A DNA stretch of 64,000 nt from CAVUMR01 sp963742715 (GCA_963742715.1 CAVUMR010000002.1:2232001-2296000), one strand, 5' to 3'. Positions 27,525 to 37,052 are shown, counted from the first letter of the stretch. Translations and numbers: made by a program. Notes: generated by a model from the letters alone, not told the origin.

Positions 27525-30500
27525 ATGGCGGACGTGAACCGGCCAGCGACCGATCCGCCCGAGCCCGACCCCGACAGGGGCGGGTCGCACCACGCCGACC
27601 CGGTGGCCGGATTCGGGCCGGCGACCCGGGAGTGGTTCAGCGCGGCGTTCGCCGCACCCACCCCCGCCCAGTTGGGCGCCTGGCGTGCGATCGGGGCCGG
27701 CAAGCACGCGCTGGTGGTGGCACCCACCGGTTCGGGCAAGACGCTCGCCGCGTTCCTCGCCGCGCTGGACCGGTTGGCCGGTGAGCCGACCCCGACCGAG
27801 GTGTCCAAGCGCTGCCGGGTGCTCTACGTGAGCCCGCTCAAGGCGCTCGCCTTCGACATCGAGCGCAACCTGCGCGCACCGCTAGCCGGTATCCGCCAGG
27901 CGGCTGCCCGGCTCGGCCTGACCCCGCCGGACATCGCGGTCGCCATGCGCACCGGCGACACGCCGGCGGCCGAGCGCCGCGCGTTCACCCGCACTCCCCC
28001 GGACATCCTCATCACCACCCCGGAGTCCCTGTTTCTGCTGCTCACCTCTGCGGCCCGCGAGGTGCTGAGCGGGGTCGAGACAGTGATCGTGGACGAGGTA
28101 CACGCGATGTGCGCGACCAAGCGGGGCGCGCATCTCGCCCTGTCGCTGGAGCGGCTGGACGCCCTGCTCGACCGGCCGGCGCAGCGGATCGGGCTGTCCG
28201 CCACGGTGCGGCCGGTCGCCGAGACGGCCCGGTTCCTCGGCGGTGCGCAGCCGGTCGAGGTGGTGCAGCCGCCCGCCGAGAAGACCGTCGAACTGTCCGT
28301 GCAGGTGCCGGTCGAGGACATGACCCGGCTGGACGAGACGGTCGAGGACAGCCGCTCGGGTGAGGACGGCGAGCGGCACGCCTCGATCTGGCCGGCGGTC
28401 GAGGAGCGGGTGCTCGGCCTGGTGCAGGACCACCGGTCGACGATCGTGTTCGCCAACTCCCGGCGGCTGGCCGAGCGACTGTGCGCCCGACTCAACGAGC
28501 TCGCGTACGAGCACAGCCAGGCAGCGCTCGACGCCACCCCACCGGCCGCCGCGCCGGACGGGCTGGCCGCGCGCACGCCGGCCGAGCTGATGGCGCAGGC
28601 CGGATCGGCAACCGGCGCGCCGCCGGTGGTGGCCAGGGCGCACCACGGCTCGGTGTCCCGGGAGGAGCGGCGCGGCATCGAGGAGGCGCTCAAGTCCGGC
28701 GAGCTGCCGGCCGTGGTCGCCACCTCGTCCCTCGAGCTCGGCATCGACATGGGCGCGGTCGACCTGGTCATCCAGATCGAGGCACCGCCGAGCGTCGCCT
28801 CCGGACTGCAGCGGGTCGGCCGGGCCGGCCACCACGTCGGCGCGATCTCCCGCGGCGTGCTGTTCCCCAAGCACCGCGGCGACCTGGCCCCGTCGGCGGT
28901 CGTCGCCGAGCGGATGCGGACCGGGGAGATCGAGGAGCTGCGATACCCGCGCAACCCTCTCGACGTACTCGCCCAGCAGGTCATCGCCATGGTCGCGATG
29001 GACCCGTGGACTGTGGACGCGCTGGGCGACCTGGTCCGACGCGCCGCTCCGTTCGCCGACCTGCCCCGGTCCGCGCTGGCCGCCACCCTGGACATGCTCG
29101 CCGGCCGGTACCCGTCGCACGCCTTCGCCGAGCTGCGGCCACGACTGGTCTGGGACCGGGTCACCGACCAGCTCACCGCCCGACCGGGCGGGCAGCGGCT
29201 CGCCGTCACCAGTGGCGGCACCATCCCGGACCGGGGCCTTTTCGGGGTGTACCTGGCCGGAGCCGAGAAAGCTGCGCGGGTCGGCGAACTCGACGAGGAG
29301 ATGGTGTACGAGTCGCGCGTCGGCGACGTGTTCCTGCTCGGCTCGACGAGTTGGCGGATCGAGGACATCACCCCGGACCGGGTGCTCGTCTCCCCCGCGC
29401 CCGGGGCACCGGCGAAGATGCCGTTCTGGAAAGGCGACACGGTCGGGCGCCCGATCGAGCTGGGCCGCGCGATCGGGCGGCTGCTGCGCTCACTCGCCGG
29501 TTCGTCCCCGGACCAGGCCCGGGCCCGGCTGGCGACCGCCGGGTTGGACGACTGGGCCGCCGGCAACCTCACCGCGTACGTACACGAGCAGGTCGGCGCC
29601 ACCCGGCATGTACCGGACGACCGCACCGTGCTGGTGGAACGGTTCCGGGACGAGCTGGGTGACTGGCGGCTGGTCGTACATTCCGTCCTCGGCTCCCGGG
29701 TGAACGCGCCGTGGGCGCTCGCGATCGCGACCCGGCTGACCGAGCGGTACGGGGTGACCGCGCAGGCCCAGCACACCGACGACGGCATCGTGGTACGCCT
29801 GCCGGACACCGCCGACTCTCCGCCCGGTGCGGAGCTGGTCGCCTTCGACCCGGACGAGATCGCCGAGCTGGTCCAGCAGTCGGTCGGTACGTCCGCCCTG
29901 TTCGCCGCACGGTTCCGGGAGTGTGCCGCGCGGGCGCTGCTGCTGCCGCGGCGCGACCCGCGACGGCGTACGCCGCTGTGGCAGCAGCGCCAGCGGGCCG
30001 CGCAACTGCTGGACGTGGCGCGCGAGTTCGCCGACTTCCCGATCACGCTGGAAGCGGCCCGCGAGTGCCTGCAGGACGTGTTCGACCTGCCCGCGCTGGT
30101 GGAGGTGATGCGCGGCGTGGCCAACCGGTCGATCCGGCTGGTCGAGGTGGAGACCCAGCGGCCGTCCCCGTTCGCCCGGTCGCTGCTGTTCTCGTACGTG
30201 GGCGCCTTCCTGTACGAGGGGGACGCGCCGCTGGCCGAACGCCGGGCCGCCGCGCTGGAGCTCGATCCCACCCTGCTGGCCGAACTGCTCGGTACCGCCG
30301 AGCTGCGCGACCTGCTCGACCCGGCCGTGGTCGCCGAGACCGAACGCCGGCTCCAGTGGCTGACCGACGACCGGCGGCCGCGAGACGCCGAGGACGTCGC
30401 GGAGATGCTGCGGCTGCTCGGTGACCTGTCCGACGCGGAGGCGACCGCGCGGGGGATCGAGCTGGGCTGGCTGACCGAGCTCGAGACGGCCCGGCGGGCG

Positions 30501-32255
30501 ATCCGGGTGCGGATCGCCGGCGAGGACCGCTGGCTCGCGATCGAGGATGCCGGCCGGGTGCGCGACGCGCTCGGCGCCGCGCTGCCGGTCGGGGTGCCGG
30601 AGGTGTACACCGAGCCGGTGGCCGATCCGCTCGGCGACCTGATCGCGCGGTACGCGAGCAGCCACGCGCCGTTCCCGGCGGCCCGGTGCGCCGCCCGGTT
30701 CGGGCTCGGCGTGGCCGTGGTCGACGGCACCCTGCACCGGTTGGCCGCCAGCGGCCGGGTGGTGCAGGGCGAGTTCTCCCCCGGCGGCATCGGTACCGAG
30801 TGGTGCGACGCGGGCGTGCTGCGCCTGTTGCGCCGCCGGTCGCTGGCCGCACTGCGACGGGAGATCGAGCCGGTACCGCCGGGCACGCTGGTCACGTTCG
30901 TGCCCGCCTGGCAGCAGGTCGGCGGCGATCGTCGCGGCGTGGACGCGGTGGCGGCCACGATCGACCAGTTGCAGGGCGCGTTGGTACCGGCCTCGGCACT
31001 GGAGCGGCTGGTCCTTCCGGCGCGGGTGGTCGACTACAGCCCGGCGTACCTGGACGAGCTGTGCGCCGCCGGCGAGGTGGTCTGGGCCGGCAGCGGCAGC
31101 CTGCCCGGCACCGACGGCTGGATCACGCTGGCGTACGCGGACGCGGCGCCGCTGCTGTTGCCGCCGCCGGACGAGGAGATCGTGCGTACCGCCCTGCACG
31201 ACGCCGTACTGACCGCGCTGGACGGCGGGCAGGCGCTGTTCTTCCGACCGCTGTCCGACCGGATCGGCAGTACCGACGACGCGGAACTGGTCGACACACT
31301 CTGGGACCTGGTGTGGGCCGGCTACCTGTCGAACGACACGCTCGCGCCGCTGCGGGCGCTGCTCGGTGCCGGCGGGGCGCACAAGTCCCGCCCCGCGCCG
31401 GCGCGGTCGCGGTACCGCCGGCCCGGTGGCCGTGGCCTCGGCCTGTCCGGCGTGGGCGTCGCCGCCGCGACGGCCGGCAACGGAGCGGGCCGGGGTACCG
31501 GCCGGGCCACGGGCAGGCTGGCGATGCCGAGCCGCACCGGTCCGCCGACCGCGGCCGGCCGGTGGTACCGGCTGCCCGATCGGGAGCTGGCGCCGACCCG
31601 GCGTACCGCCGCGCTGGCCGAGCTCCTGCTCGACCGGTACGGCGTGCTGACCCGGGGCGCGGTGATGTCCGAGCAGGTCCCGGGCGGTTTCGCGGCGGTG
31701 TACCCGGTGCTCGCGGCGATGGAGGAGCGCGGCGCCGCCCGGCGCGGGTACTTCGTGGAGGGGCTCGGTGCGGCTCAGTTCGCGGTGCCCGGCGCGGTGG
31801 ACCGGCTGCGCGCGATGAACACCGCCGACCCGACCGGTGGCGGTCCGGCCGGCCACAGCCGCGCACCCGCCCGCGCCCCGATCGTGCTGGCCGCCACCGA
31901 TCCGGCCAACCCGTACGGCGCCGCGTTGCCCTGGCCGGACCGGATCGCCGATGGCACCGCCGAGTCGGCCGGCCACCGGCCGGGGCGCAAGGCCGGAGCG
32001 CTGGTCGTGCTGGCCGGCGACCGGCTCGCGTTGTACGTGGAGCGCGGCGGCCGCACCCTGCTGTCCTATGTGGACGACCAGGAGGTGCTCGCCGCCGCGG
32101 CCACCGCGCTCGCCGCCGCGGTGCGGGCAGGCGCGCTGGGCGCCATGTCGGTGGAGCGGGCCGATGGCGCACCGGTGGCCGACTCCGCTCTGGGTCGGGC
32201 GCTCACCGCGGCCGGCTTCCGCCCCACCCCGCGCGGGCTGCGATTACGAGCCTGA
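27525..32255 (+). CDS. lhr: Lhr-type superfamily 2 ATP-dependent helicase
   Basis: Very large DNA/RNA helicase of 1576 residues, matching the long actinobacterial Lhr form. The N-terminal half has Walker A APTGSGKT near residue 67, DEVH, a motif III/Ia region and the helicase-C motif VGRAGHH. It is followed by the winged-helix and Lhr-specific domain and a C-terminal extension of about 600 residues typical of full-length Lhr. It is implicated in DNA repair. ATG 27525 follows GGGGCAGG; the upstream 46 codons look non-coding. A Gly/Arg-rich linker occurs near residue 1290-1345. Confidence 0.94.
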   Translation: MADVNRPATDPPEPDPDRGGSHHADPVAGFGPATREWFSAAFAAPTPAQLGAWRAIGAGKHALVVAPTGSGKTLAAFLAALDRLAGEPTPTEVSKRCRVLYVSPLKALAFDIERNLRAPLAGIRQAAARLGLTPPDIAVAMRTGDTPAAERRAFTRTPPDILITTPESLFLLLTSAAREVLSGVETVIVDEVHAMCATKRGAHLALSLERLDALLDRPAQRIGLSATVRPVAETARFLGGAQPVEVVQPPAEKTVELSVQVPVEDMTRLDETVEDSRSGEDGERHASIWPAVEERVLGLVQDHRSTIVFANSRRLAERLCARLNELAYEHSQAALDATPPAAAPDGLAARTPAELMAQAGSATGAPPVVARAHHGSVSREERRGIEEALKSGELPAVVATSSLELGIDMGAVDLVIQIEAPPSVASGLQRVGRAGHHVGAISRGVLFPKHRGDLAPSAVVAERMRTGEIEELRYPRNPLDVLAQQVIAMVAMDPWTVDALGDLVRRAAPFADLPRSALAATLDMLAGRYPSHAFAELRPRLVWDRVTDQLTARPGGQRLAVTSGGTIPDRGLFGVYLAGAEKAARVGELDEEMVYESRVGDVFLLGSTSWRIEDITPDRVLVSPAPGAPAKMPFWKGDTVGRPIELGRAIGRLLRSLAGSSPDQARARLATAGLDDWAAGNLTAYVHEQVGATRHVPDDRTVLVERFRDELGDWRLVVHSVLGSRVNAPWALAIATRLTERYGVTAQAQHTDDGIVVRLPDTADSPPGAELVAFDPDEIAELVQQSVGTSALFAARFRECAARALLLPRRDPRRRTPLWQQRQRAAQLLDVAREFADFPITLEAARECLQDVFDLPALVEVMRGVANRSIRLVEVETQRPSPFARSLLFSYVGAFLYEGDAPLAERRAAALELDPTLLAELLGTAELRDLLDPAVVAETERRLQWLTDDRRPRDAEDVAEMLRLLGDLSDAEATARGIELGWLTELETARRAIRVRIAGEDRWLAIEDAGRVRDALGAALPVGVPEVYTEPVADPLGDLIARYASSHAPFPAARCAARFGLGVAVVDGTLHRLAASGRVVQGEFSPGGIGTEWCDAGVLRLLRRRSLAALRREIEPVPPGTLVTFVPAWQQVGGDRRGVDAVAATIDQLQGALVPASALERLVLPARVVDYSPAYLDELCAAGEVVWAGSGSLPGTDGWITLAYADAAPLLLPPPDEEIVRTALHDAVLTALDGGQALFFRPLSDRIGSTDDAELVDTLWDLVWAGYLSNDTLAPLRALLGAGGAHKSRPAPARSRYRRPGGRGLGLSGVGVAAATAGNGAGRGTGRATGRLAMPSRTGPPTAAGRWYRLPDRELAPTRRTAALAELLLDRYGVLTRGAVMSEQVPGGFAAVYPVLAAMEERGAARRGYFVEGLGAAQFAVPGAVDRLRAMNTADPTGGGPAGHSRAPARAPIVLAATDPANPYGAALPWPDRIADGTAESAGHRPGRKAGALVVLAGDRLALYVERGGRTLLSYVDDQEVLAAAATALAAAVRAGALGAMSVERADGAPVADSALGRALTAAGFRPTPRGLRLRA

Positions 32256-32405
32256 CCGTGGCATACCGACGACACCGCTGTCTTGCCTTTACCGGTTGCG
32301 GCAAAGCACTGTAACCAGCATGATGCTGACGGGGGTTAGCACGACCGGCACCCGAGCACAACGAGTACCCGGTAACGAACACCGATCCGACGAACGGAGA
32401 ACGTG

Positions 32406-32774
32406 ATGGCGGCCATCGCACGGATGCGGTCTGTGGTTCTCGACTGCCCCGACCCGCAGGCACTCGCCACCTTCTACAGCGAGCTGCTCGACTGGAAGAT
32501 CACCAGCGTCGAGGACGACTGGGTGGTGGTCGAGGGTGCGGGCTACACCCGGCTCGCGTTCCAGCTCGCCCCCGACCACCAGCCGCCGCAGTGGCCCGAC
32601 CCGAGCCGTCCGCAGCAGTTCCACCTCGACGTGACGGTCGACGACATCGACGAGGCCGAGCCGCGGACGCTGGCGTTGGGCGCGACGAAGCTGGAGTACC
32701 AGCCCGGCTCGGACTTCCGGGTGTACGCCGACCCGGCCGGACACCCGTTCTGCCTGTGCTGGGACATCGACTGA
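32406..32774 (+). CDS. VOC superfamily (glyoxalase-like) protein
   Basis: A 122-residue vicinal-oxygen-chelate fold protein with the two beta-alpha-beta-beta-beta modules: ARMRSVVLDCPDPQALATFYSELLDW and QFHLDVTVDDIDEAEPRTLALGA, ending GHPFCLCWDID. Such proteins in actinomycetes serve as dioxygenases, resistance proteins or lyases; the substrate is unknown. GGAG at 32396 sits six bases before ATG 32406, which I prefer to the overlapping GTG at 32403. It converges on the LLM oxidoreductase gene with a hairpin between. Confidence 0.87.
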   Translation: MAAIARMRSVVLDCPDPQALATFYSELLDWKITSVEDDWVVVEGAGYTRLAFQLAPDHQPPQWPDPSRPQQFHLDVTVDDIDEAEPRTLALGATKLEYQPGSDFRVYADPAGHPFCLCWDID

Positions 32775-32791
32775 CCGGCCGCACCGGTCAG
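32771..32791. terminator. Hairpin between converging VOC and LLM genes
   Basis: CTGACCGG (32771-32778) pairs with CCGGTCAG (32784-32791) across a five-base loop. The left arm includes the VOC stop codon, and the LLM gene ends three bases beyond. Confidence 0.6.
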
Positions 32792-32794
32792 CGC

Positions 32795-33724
32795 TCAGCC
32801 GAACTGCGGTAGCACCTCGGCCGCGATCAGGTCGAGGTGGTCGAGGTCCTCCAGGTCCAGCACCTGGAGGTACCCGGTGCTGGCGCCCAACTCGACGGAT
32901 TGTCCGAGCAGGTCCACGATCCGCGCCGGCGTACCGACCAGCGTGCCGTCCCGCAGCGAGTCGACGGTCCGCCCGGTCGCCTCGACCCGCCGGCGCACCT
33001 CGTCGTCGTTCCGCCCGCAGTACACGGTCTGCGCGATCGAGTAGCGCATCGAGTCCGGCGCCCGCCCGCCGCTCTGGCAGGCCGCGCGGACCAGCTCGAA
33101 CATCTCGGCCACCTGGCTCGGTGGCTTGAACGCCACGTTGAACTCGTCGGCGTATCGGGCCGCCAGCGCCGGGGTCCGCCGCCGACCGACACCGCCGATC
33201 AGTACCGGCGGCCGCGGCCGCTGCGCCGGCTTGGGCAGCGCCGGTGAGTCGGTGAGCTGGTAGTGCTTGCCCTGGAAGGAGAACAGCTCCACCTCGGGCG
33301 TCTCCCACAGCCCGGTGATGATGGCCAACTGCTCGGAGTACCGGTCGAACCGCTCCCCGACCGGCGGAAACTCGATGCCGTACGCGGAGTGCTCGGCTTC
33401 GAACCAGCCGGCCCCGATGCCGAACTCGATCCGGCCGCCGCTCATCTGATCCACTCCGGCGACCGCGATGGCCAGCGGCCCCGGCAGCCGGAAGGTGGCC
33501 GCGGACATCAACGTGCCGAGCCGGATCCGGCTGGTCTCACGGGCCAGCCCGGCGAGCGTGATCCAGGCGTCGGTCGGGCCGGGCTGCCCGTCACCACCCA
33601 TCGTCAGGTAGTGGTCGGACCGGAAGAACGCGTCGAATCCGCACTCCTCGGTGCGCCGCGCGACCCGGAGCAGGTCGTCGTAGGTGGCGCCGAACTGTGG
33701 CTCGGTGAAGATTCGCAACCGCAT
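32795..33724 (-). CDS. LLM-class F420-dependent oxidoreductase
   Basis: Luciferase-like TIM-barrel oxidoreductase of 309 residues, probably using coenzyme F420 as in most actinobacterial members. Supporting stretches are MRLRIFTEPQFGATYDDLLRVARRTEECGFDAFFRSDHY, IRLGTLMSAATFRLP, and RPPVLIGGVGRRRTPALAARYADEFN. The substrate is unknown. ATG 33724 is preceded by AGGGTGGG. The longer open frame upstream is only the 26-bp repeat array read through. Divergent from the GNAT fusion. Confidence 0.88.
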   Translation of the reverse strand: MRLRIFTEPQFGATYDDLLRVARRTEECGFDAFFRSDHYLTMGGDGQPGPTDAWITLAGLARETSRIRLGTLMSAATFRLPGPLAIAVAGVDQMSGGRIEFGIGAGWFEAEHSAYGIEFPPVGERFDRYSEQLAIITGLWETPEVELFSFQGKHYQLTDSPALPKPAQRPRPPVLIGGVGRRRTPALAARYADEFNVAFKPPSQVAEMFELVRAACQSGGRAPDSMRYSIAQTVYCGRNDDEVRRRVEATGRTVDSLRDGTLVGTPARIVDLLGQSVELGASTGYLQVLDLEDLDHLDLIAAEVLPQFG

Positions 33725-33746
33725 GCGCCCACCCTGGCGCATCGGA

Positions 33747-33877
33747 CCGCGGTTCGCGCGCGGGACACCCCGGCCCCGGTCCGCGCGCGGAACACCCCGC
33801 CGCGGTCCGGGCGCTGACCACCCGACCGCGGTCCGGACGCGGACCACCCGGCCGCGGTCCGCGCGCGGACTCCCTGG
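33747..33877. repeat. 26-27-bp degenerate tandem repeat between LLM and GNAT genes
   Basis: Five units beginning CC[GC]CGGT start at 33747, 33774, 33800, 33826 and 33852, each continuing into a CGCGCGGAACACCCC-like segment. The array fills most of the intergenic space shared by the two divergent promoters. Confidence 0.82.
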
Positions 33878-33897
33878 CGCGGCTACTGTGACCAGCC

Positions 33898-34944
33898 GTG
33901 ACGGATTCGGTTCGGGTGCGGGATGCCGGTCCGGACGACGCGGAACTGGTCCGCCGGCTGCTCACCGGTTCGTGGAACGGCACCATCGTGGTCGGCCGCG
34001 GCGTACGGCACGACGCGGCGACCCTGCCCGCGCTCCTCGCCGAACTCGGCGGCGTGCCGGTCGGGCTGCTCACCTACCGCGTGTACGACGACGCGATGGA
34101 AGTGGTCACGATCGACGCGACCGACCCACATCGCGGTGCCGGTACCGCGCTGCTCGTGGCCGCGTTCAGCCGCGCCGCCGCGCAGGAGCTGCGCCGGGTG
34201 TGGCTGGTGACGACTACCGACAATCTCGACGCGATCCGGTTCTACCAGCGCCGGGGCATGCGGGTGGTACACGCCGCACCCGGCGCGGTGGACGTGGGCC
34301 GGGCCCGGTACAAGCCGACGATCCCGCAGGTGGGCGACTACGGCATCGGGCTGCACGACGAGCTGGTGCTGGAGTACCGGCCGGACGATCCGGACCCGTA
34401 CCGCGATCCGGTCGCGACTGGCCGGGCCGCGCTGCTGCGTACGTTCCGGCGGTACGGGCCGGTCGACCTCTGGGCGCTGCTGCGGGACGCGACGGCTACC
34501 CGGGACGTGGTACGCGGGCTCGCCTACCCGTTCCTCGGCCGGGTGGACGTGGTCGTCGCGTCGGAGTCGCGCGGCTTGGAGCCGCCCAGCTTGGAGGCGG
34601 AGAGAGTGGAGTCGCACGGCTCGGAGCCGCGCGGCTTGGAGGCGCACGCGTCGGAGTCGGGCGGCTTGGTGCTCGGCCCGCTGGTCGCCGCGGAACTCGG
34701 GATCGGCTTCGTACCGGTCCCCCGGTCCGACCCGCCGGCCGGCTGCCGGGCACTGGTGGTCGACGACGGGGCGGGCGCGCGACTGCACGAGGCGATCCAA
34801 CTCGTGACGAACAGTGGTGCGCGGCTTGCCGGGATCGCATTGTTGGTACACAGATTGTCAGCGACCGCATGGGCGGAGTTGACCGGCGCCGGAGTGCCAC
34901 TGATCGCGCTGGTCCAGGCCGCGGACCTGCCGCCCGACGATTGA
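33898..34944 (+). CDS. GNAT acetyltransferase fused to an APRT-like phosphoribosyltransferase domain
   Basis: Two-domain protein of 348 residues. Residues 1-165 are a GNAT acetyltransferase with the acetyl-CoA motif around DPHRGAGTALLVAAF and the strand LDAIRFYQRRGMRVVH. From about 175 the sequence resembles adenine phosphoribosyltransferase: FRRYGPVDLWALLRD, then VDVVVASESRG, GPLVAAELGIGFVPV and the phosphoribosyl-diphosphate-type loop LVVDDGAGAR. A run of seven five-residue repeats (residues 222-256) is inserted where APRT has its PEARG loop. The PRTase half may therefore be a binding or inactive domain. TACTGT eight bases before the GTG and no ribosome-binding site suggest a leaderless start. 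Confidence 0.8.
   Translation: MTDSVRVRDAGPDDAELVRRLLTGSWNGTIVVGRGVRHDAATLPALLAELGGVPVGLLTYRVYDDAMEVVTIDATDPHRGAGTALLVAAFSRAAAQELRRVWLVTTTDNLDAIRFYQRRGMRVVHAAPGAVDVGRARYKPTIPQVGDYGIGLHDELVLEYRPDDPDPYRDPVATGRAALLRTFRRYGPVDLWALLRDATATRDVVRGLAYPFLGRVDVVVASESRGLEPPSLEAERVESHGSEPRGLEAHASESGGLVLGPLVAAELGIGFVPVPRSDPPAGCRALVVDDGAGARLHEAIQLVTNSGARLAGIALLVHRLSATAWAELTGAGVPLIALVQAADLPPDD
34561..34665. repeat. 15-bp tandem repeat inside the GNAT-PRTase fusion, seven copies
   Basis: Seven in-frame units begin at 34561 and every 15 bases after, with a T[CT]GGAG[TCG]CG core. They encode SESRG, LEPPS, LEAER, VESHG, SEPRG, LEAHA and SESGG. The outer copies resemble the nucleotide-binding loop of APRT proteins, which suggests the loop itself was amplified. 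Confidence 0.92.
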
Positions 34945-35040
34945 CGCGACCGACGGCCGCCCTGACCGCCCGACGATTGAGGCGACCGACGGCTCACCCC
35001 CGACCGTCCGACGATCGAGGCGACCAACGGCTACGACCCC
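34935..35040. repeat. 36-38-bp repeat after the GNAT-PRTase stop codon
   Basis: CGACGATTGA-GCGACCGACGGC-like units start at 34935, 34971 and 35009. The first copy contains the TGA stop of the upstream gene, so the array seems to have grown out of its 3' end. Confidence 0.8.
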
Positions 35041-35086
35041 CCGGCGGCTGACCGGACCGCGGCGCGGCGGGCGCTAGCCTGACCCG

Positions 35087-35917
35087 GTGCCCCGGTACGA
35101 CTGGATCAGCTTCACCACGGACTACGGCCTGGACGACGGTTTCGTGGCGGTGTGCCACGGCGTACTGGCGCAGACCGCACCGCACGCGCGGGTGCTGGAC
35201 GTGACCCATCTGGTACCGCTCGGCGATGTCCGGCGCGGCGCCCAGGTGCTGGCGCAGACCGTGTGCCACCTGCCGCCAGCGGTACACCTGGCGGTCGTCG
35301 ATCCCGGGGTGGGGACGGCCCGCCGGGCGATCGCGGTGCGGGCCGGGCACGGGCTGCTGGTCGGGCCGGACAACGGGCTGCTGGTCCAGGCGGCGCAGGC
35401 GCTCGGCGGGGTCCGGTCGGCGGCGGTCCTCGACCAGCCTGACCTGCACCGGCATCCGGTGTCGGCCACCTTCCACGGTCGGGACATCTTCGCGCCGGTC
35501 GCCGCGCACCTGGCCACCGGAATGCCGCTGGAGCAGGTCGGCTCGCCGGTCGACGTGGCGGACCTGGTGCGGCTGCCCGAACCGGTGGTGCGCCGCGGTG
35601 ACGGCTGGTTGGCCGCCGAGGTGCTGTCCGTGGACCGGTTCGGCAACCTGCAGTTGGCCGCCGCCGGAGACGAGCTCGCCGACGCGGGACCGGCCGTCCG
35701 GATTTCCGCGGTACCGGCGAGCCAGAGCCATCTGGTCACGCAGGCCGGCGAAGCCACCCCCGCACGCCGCGGGACGACGTTCGGCGCGGTGGAGGTCGGT
35801 GGTCTGGTGGTGTACACGGACTCGGCCGGGCTGCTGGCCGTCGCGGTCAACAGCGGCAGCGCGGCCCGCCGGTTGGGCGCGGCCGGCGGCGACCTGGTCC
35901 GGGTGGACTGGAGTTGA
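35087..35917 (+). CDS. SAM hydrolase / SAM hydroxide adenosyltransferase (DUF62)
   Basis: Hydrolyses S-adenosylmethionine to adenosine and methionine; the family also includes fluorinases and chlorinases. The 276 residues start VPRYDWISFTTDYGLDDGFVAV with the family's SAM-contacting Asp, then AVVDPGVGTARRAIAV, LLVGPDNGLL and FHGRDIFAPVAAHLA. Nothing seen indicates a halogenase. GTG 35087 has no ribosome-binding site; TAGCCT ends six bases before it. A 30-bp tandem repeat follows the stop codon. Confidence 0.9.
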   Translation: MPRYDWISFTTDYGLDDGFVAVCHGVLAQTAPHARVLDVTHLVPLGDVRRGAQVLAQTVCHLPPAVHLAVVDPGVGTARRAIAVRAGHGLLVGPDNGLLVQAAQALGGVRSAAVLDQPDLHRHPVSATFHGRDIFAPVAAHLATGMPLEQVGSPVDVADLVRLPEPVVRRGDGWLAAEVLSVDRFGNLQLAAAGDELADAGPAVRISAVPASQSHLVTQAGEATPARRGTTFGAVEVGGLVVYTDSAGLLAVAVNSGSAARRLGAAGGDLVRVDWS

Positions 35918-35923
35918 GCCCGT

Positions 35924-36022
35924 CCCGGCGCGACCTGTCTCCGCGCGATCCATTCCGGCGCGAACTGCTTCCGCGCGACCCATTCCGGCGCGAACTGCTT
36001 CCGCGCGATCCATTCCGGCGCG
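35924..36022. repeat. 30-bp tandem repeat between SAM hydrolase and Nei genes
   Basis: Two nearly identical 30-bp units (CCGCGCGATCCATTCCGGCG, then CGAACTGCTT) occupy 35941-35970 and 35971-36000. A third, 22-bp copy starts at 36001 and a diverged partial copy precedes them from 35924. No gene is encoded here. Confidence 0.93.
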
Positions 36023-36067
36023 TGCCGCCGGGTGGCTCGCTCGGCGCCGCGCCGGCGGAGGGCTGAC

Positions 36068-36907
36068 GTGCCGGAGGGCGACACGGTCTGGCTGCACGCG
36101 CGCCAACTGCACGCCGCGCTGGCCGGTCACCTGCTGACCGCCTCCGACTTCCGGCTGCCGACGCTCGCCACCGCCTCGCTGACCGGTTGGACCGTCGACG
36201 AGGTACGCAGCCGCGGCAAGCACCTGCTGCTGCGCGCGGTCGGTCCGGCCGGCGAACGCGCGACCCTGCACTCCCACCTGCGGATGGACGGGACCTGGCG
36301 GCTGTACCAGCCGGGCCAGCCGTGGCGCGGCCGCCCGGCCCACACGATCCGGGTGGTACTGAGCACCGCGGACACGGTCGCGGTCGGCTTTCACCTGCAC
36401 GACGTGGCCCTGGTGCCCACCGCCAACGAGGAGCGCCTGGTCGGTCACCTCGGTCCCGATCTGCTCGGCCCGGACTGGGACCCGGACGAGGCGGTACGTC
36501 GACTCCGGTCCGCGCCGGAGCGCCAGGTCGGACCGGCACTGCTCGATCAACGCAACCTGGCCGGCATCGGCAACCTGTACAAGTGCGAGGTCCTGTTCCT
36601 GCGCGGGATCTCGCCGTGGGCGCCGGTATCCGCGGTACCGGACCTGTCCGCGCTGGTCGAGCTCGCGCACCGGCTGCTGGTGGCGAACAAGGACCGGTGG
36701 GAGCAGATCACCACCGGTTCGCGCCGCCGCGGCGAGCAGGTCTGGGTGTACAACCGCGCCGGTGCGCTCTGCCGACGCTGCGGTACCCCGATCCGGCGCG
36801 CGACCCAGGGCACTGGTGACCGGACCGGTACCTCGTCCGAAGAGCGGGAGTCGATGACCGATCGGGTGACGTACTGGTGCCCGAAGTGCCAGGAAATACC
36901 GGAATAG
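36068..36907 (+). CDS. Fpg/Nei family DNA glycosylase
   Basis: Base-excision repair enzyme of 279 residues. After removal of the initiator the N-terminal proline of VPEGDTVWLHARQL acts as catalytic nucleophile and the next Glu assists. The helix-two-turn-helix region contains LLDQRNLAGIGNLYKCEVLF, and a C-terminal zinc finger is visible as C-x2-C (CRRC) and C-x2-C (CPKC). The EGDT opening is typical of the Nei rather than Fpg branch. GTG 36068 follows GGAGGG. Upstream codons belong to the repeat array. Confidence 0.9.
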   Translation: MPEGDTVWLHARQLHAALAGHLLTASDFRLPTLATASLTGWTVDEVRSRGKHLLLRAVGPAGERATLHSHLRMDGTWRLYQPGQPWRGRPAHTIRVVLSTADTVAVGFHLHDVALVPTANEERLVGHLGPDLLGPDWDPDEAVRRLRSAPERQVGPALLDQRNLAGIGNLYKCEVLFLRGISPWAPVSAVPDLSALVELAHRLLVANKDRWEQITTGSRRRGEQVWVYNRAGALCRRCGTPIRRATQGTGDRTGTSSEERESMTDRVTYWCPKCQEIPE

Positions 36908-37052
36908 TCATACGCCCCGGGATTCCGTGATAGACAGCGGAACGTAGTTGTTTACTAACTGACTGTAAGTTGACACGTTTCTCGCCTAAGCCCTCAATCT
37001 GGGCTTCACTCCCATCTGGTTGCGCCATCCGGGCGCGTCCAGGGGGGCGGAC

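Noticed and set aside
27824..30958. 1044-codon open frame antisense to lhr
   Set aside because: It is the Ser/Arg/Ala-rich mirror of a high-GC gene; the opposite strand encodes a clear helicase.
35087..35917. Fluorinase or chlorinase
   Set aside because: The sequence has the general DUF62 layout, but I see nothing that separates it from ordinary SAM hydrolases, and no halogen-metabolism genes are nearby.
35924..36022. CRISPR-like array
   Set aside because: Units are contiguous with no unique spacers and no cas genes are nearby; it is a simple tandem repeat. The same applies to the other arrays.
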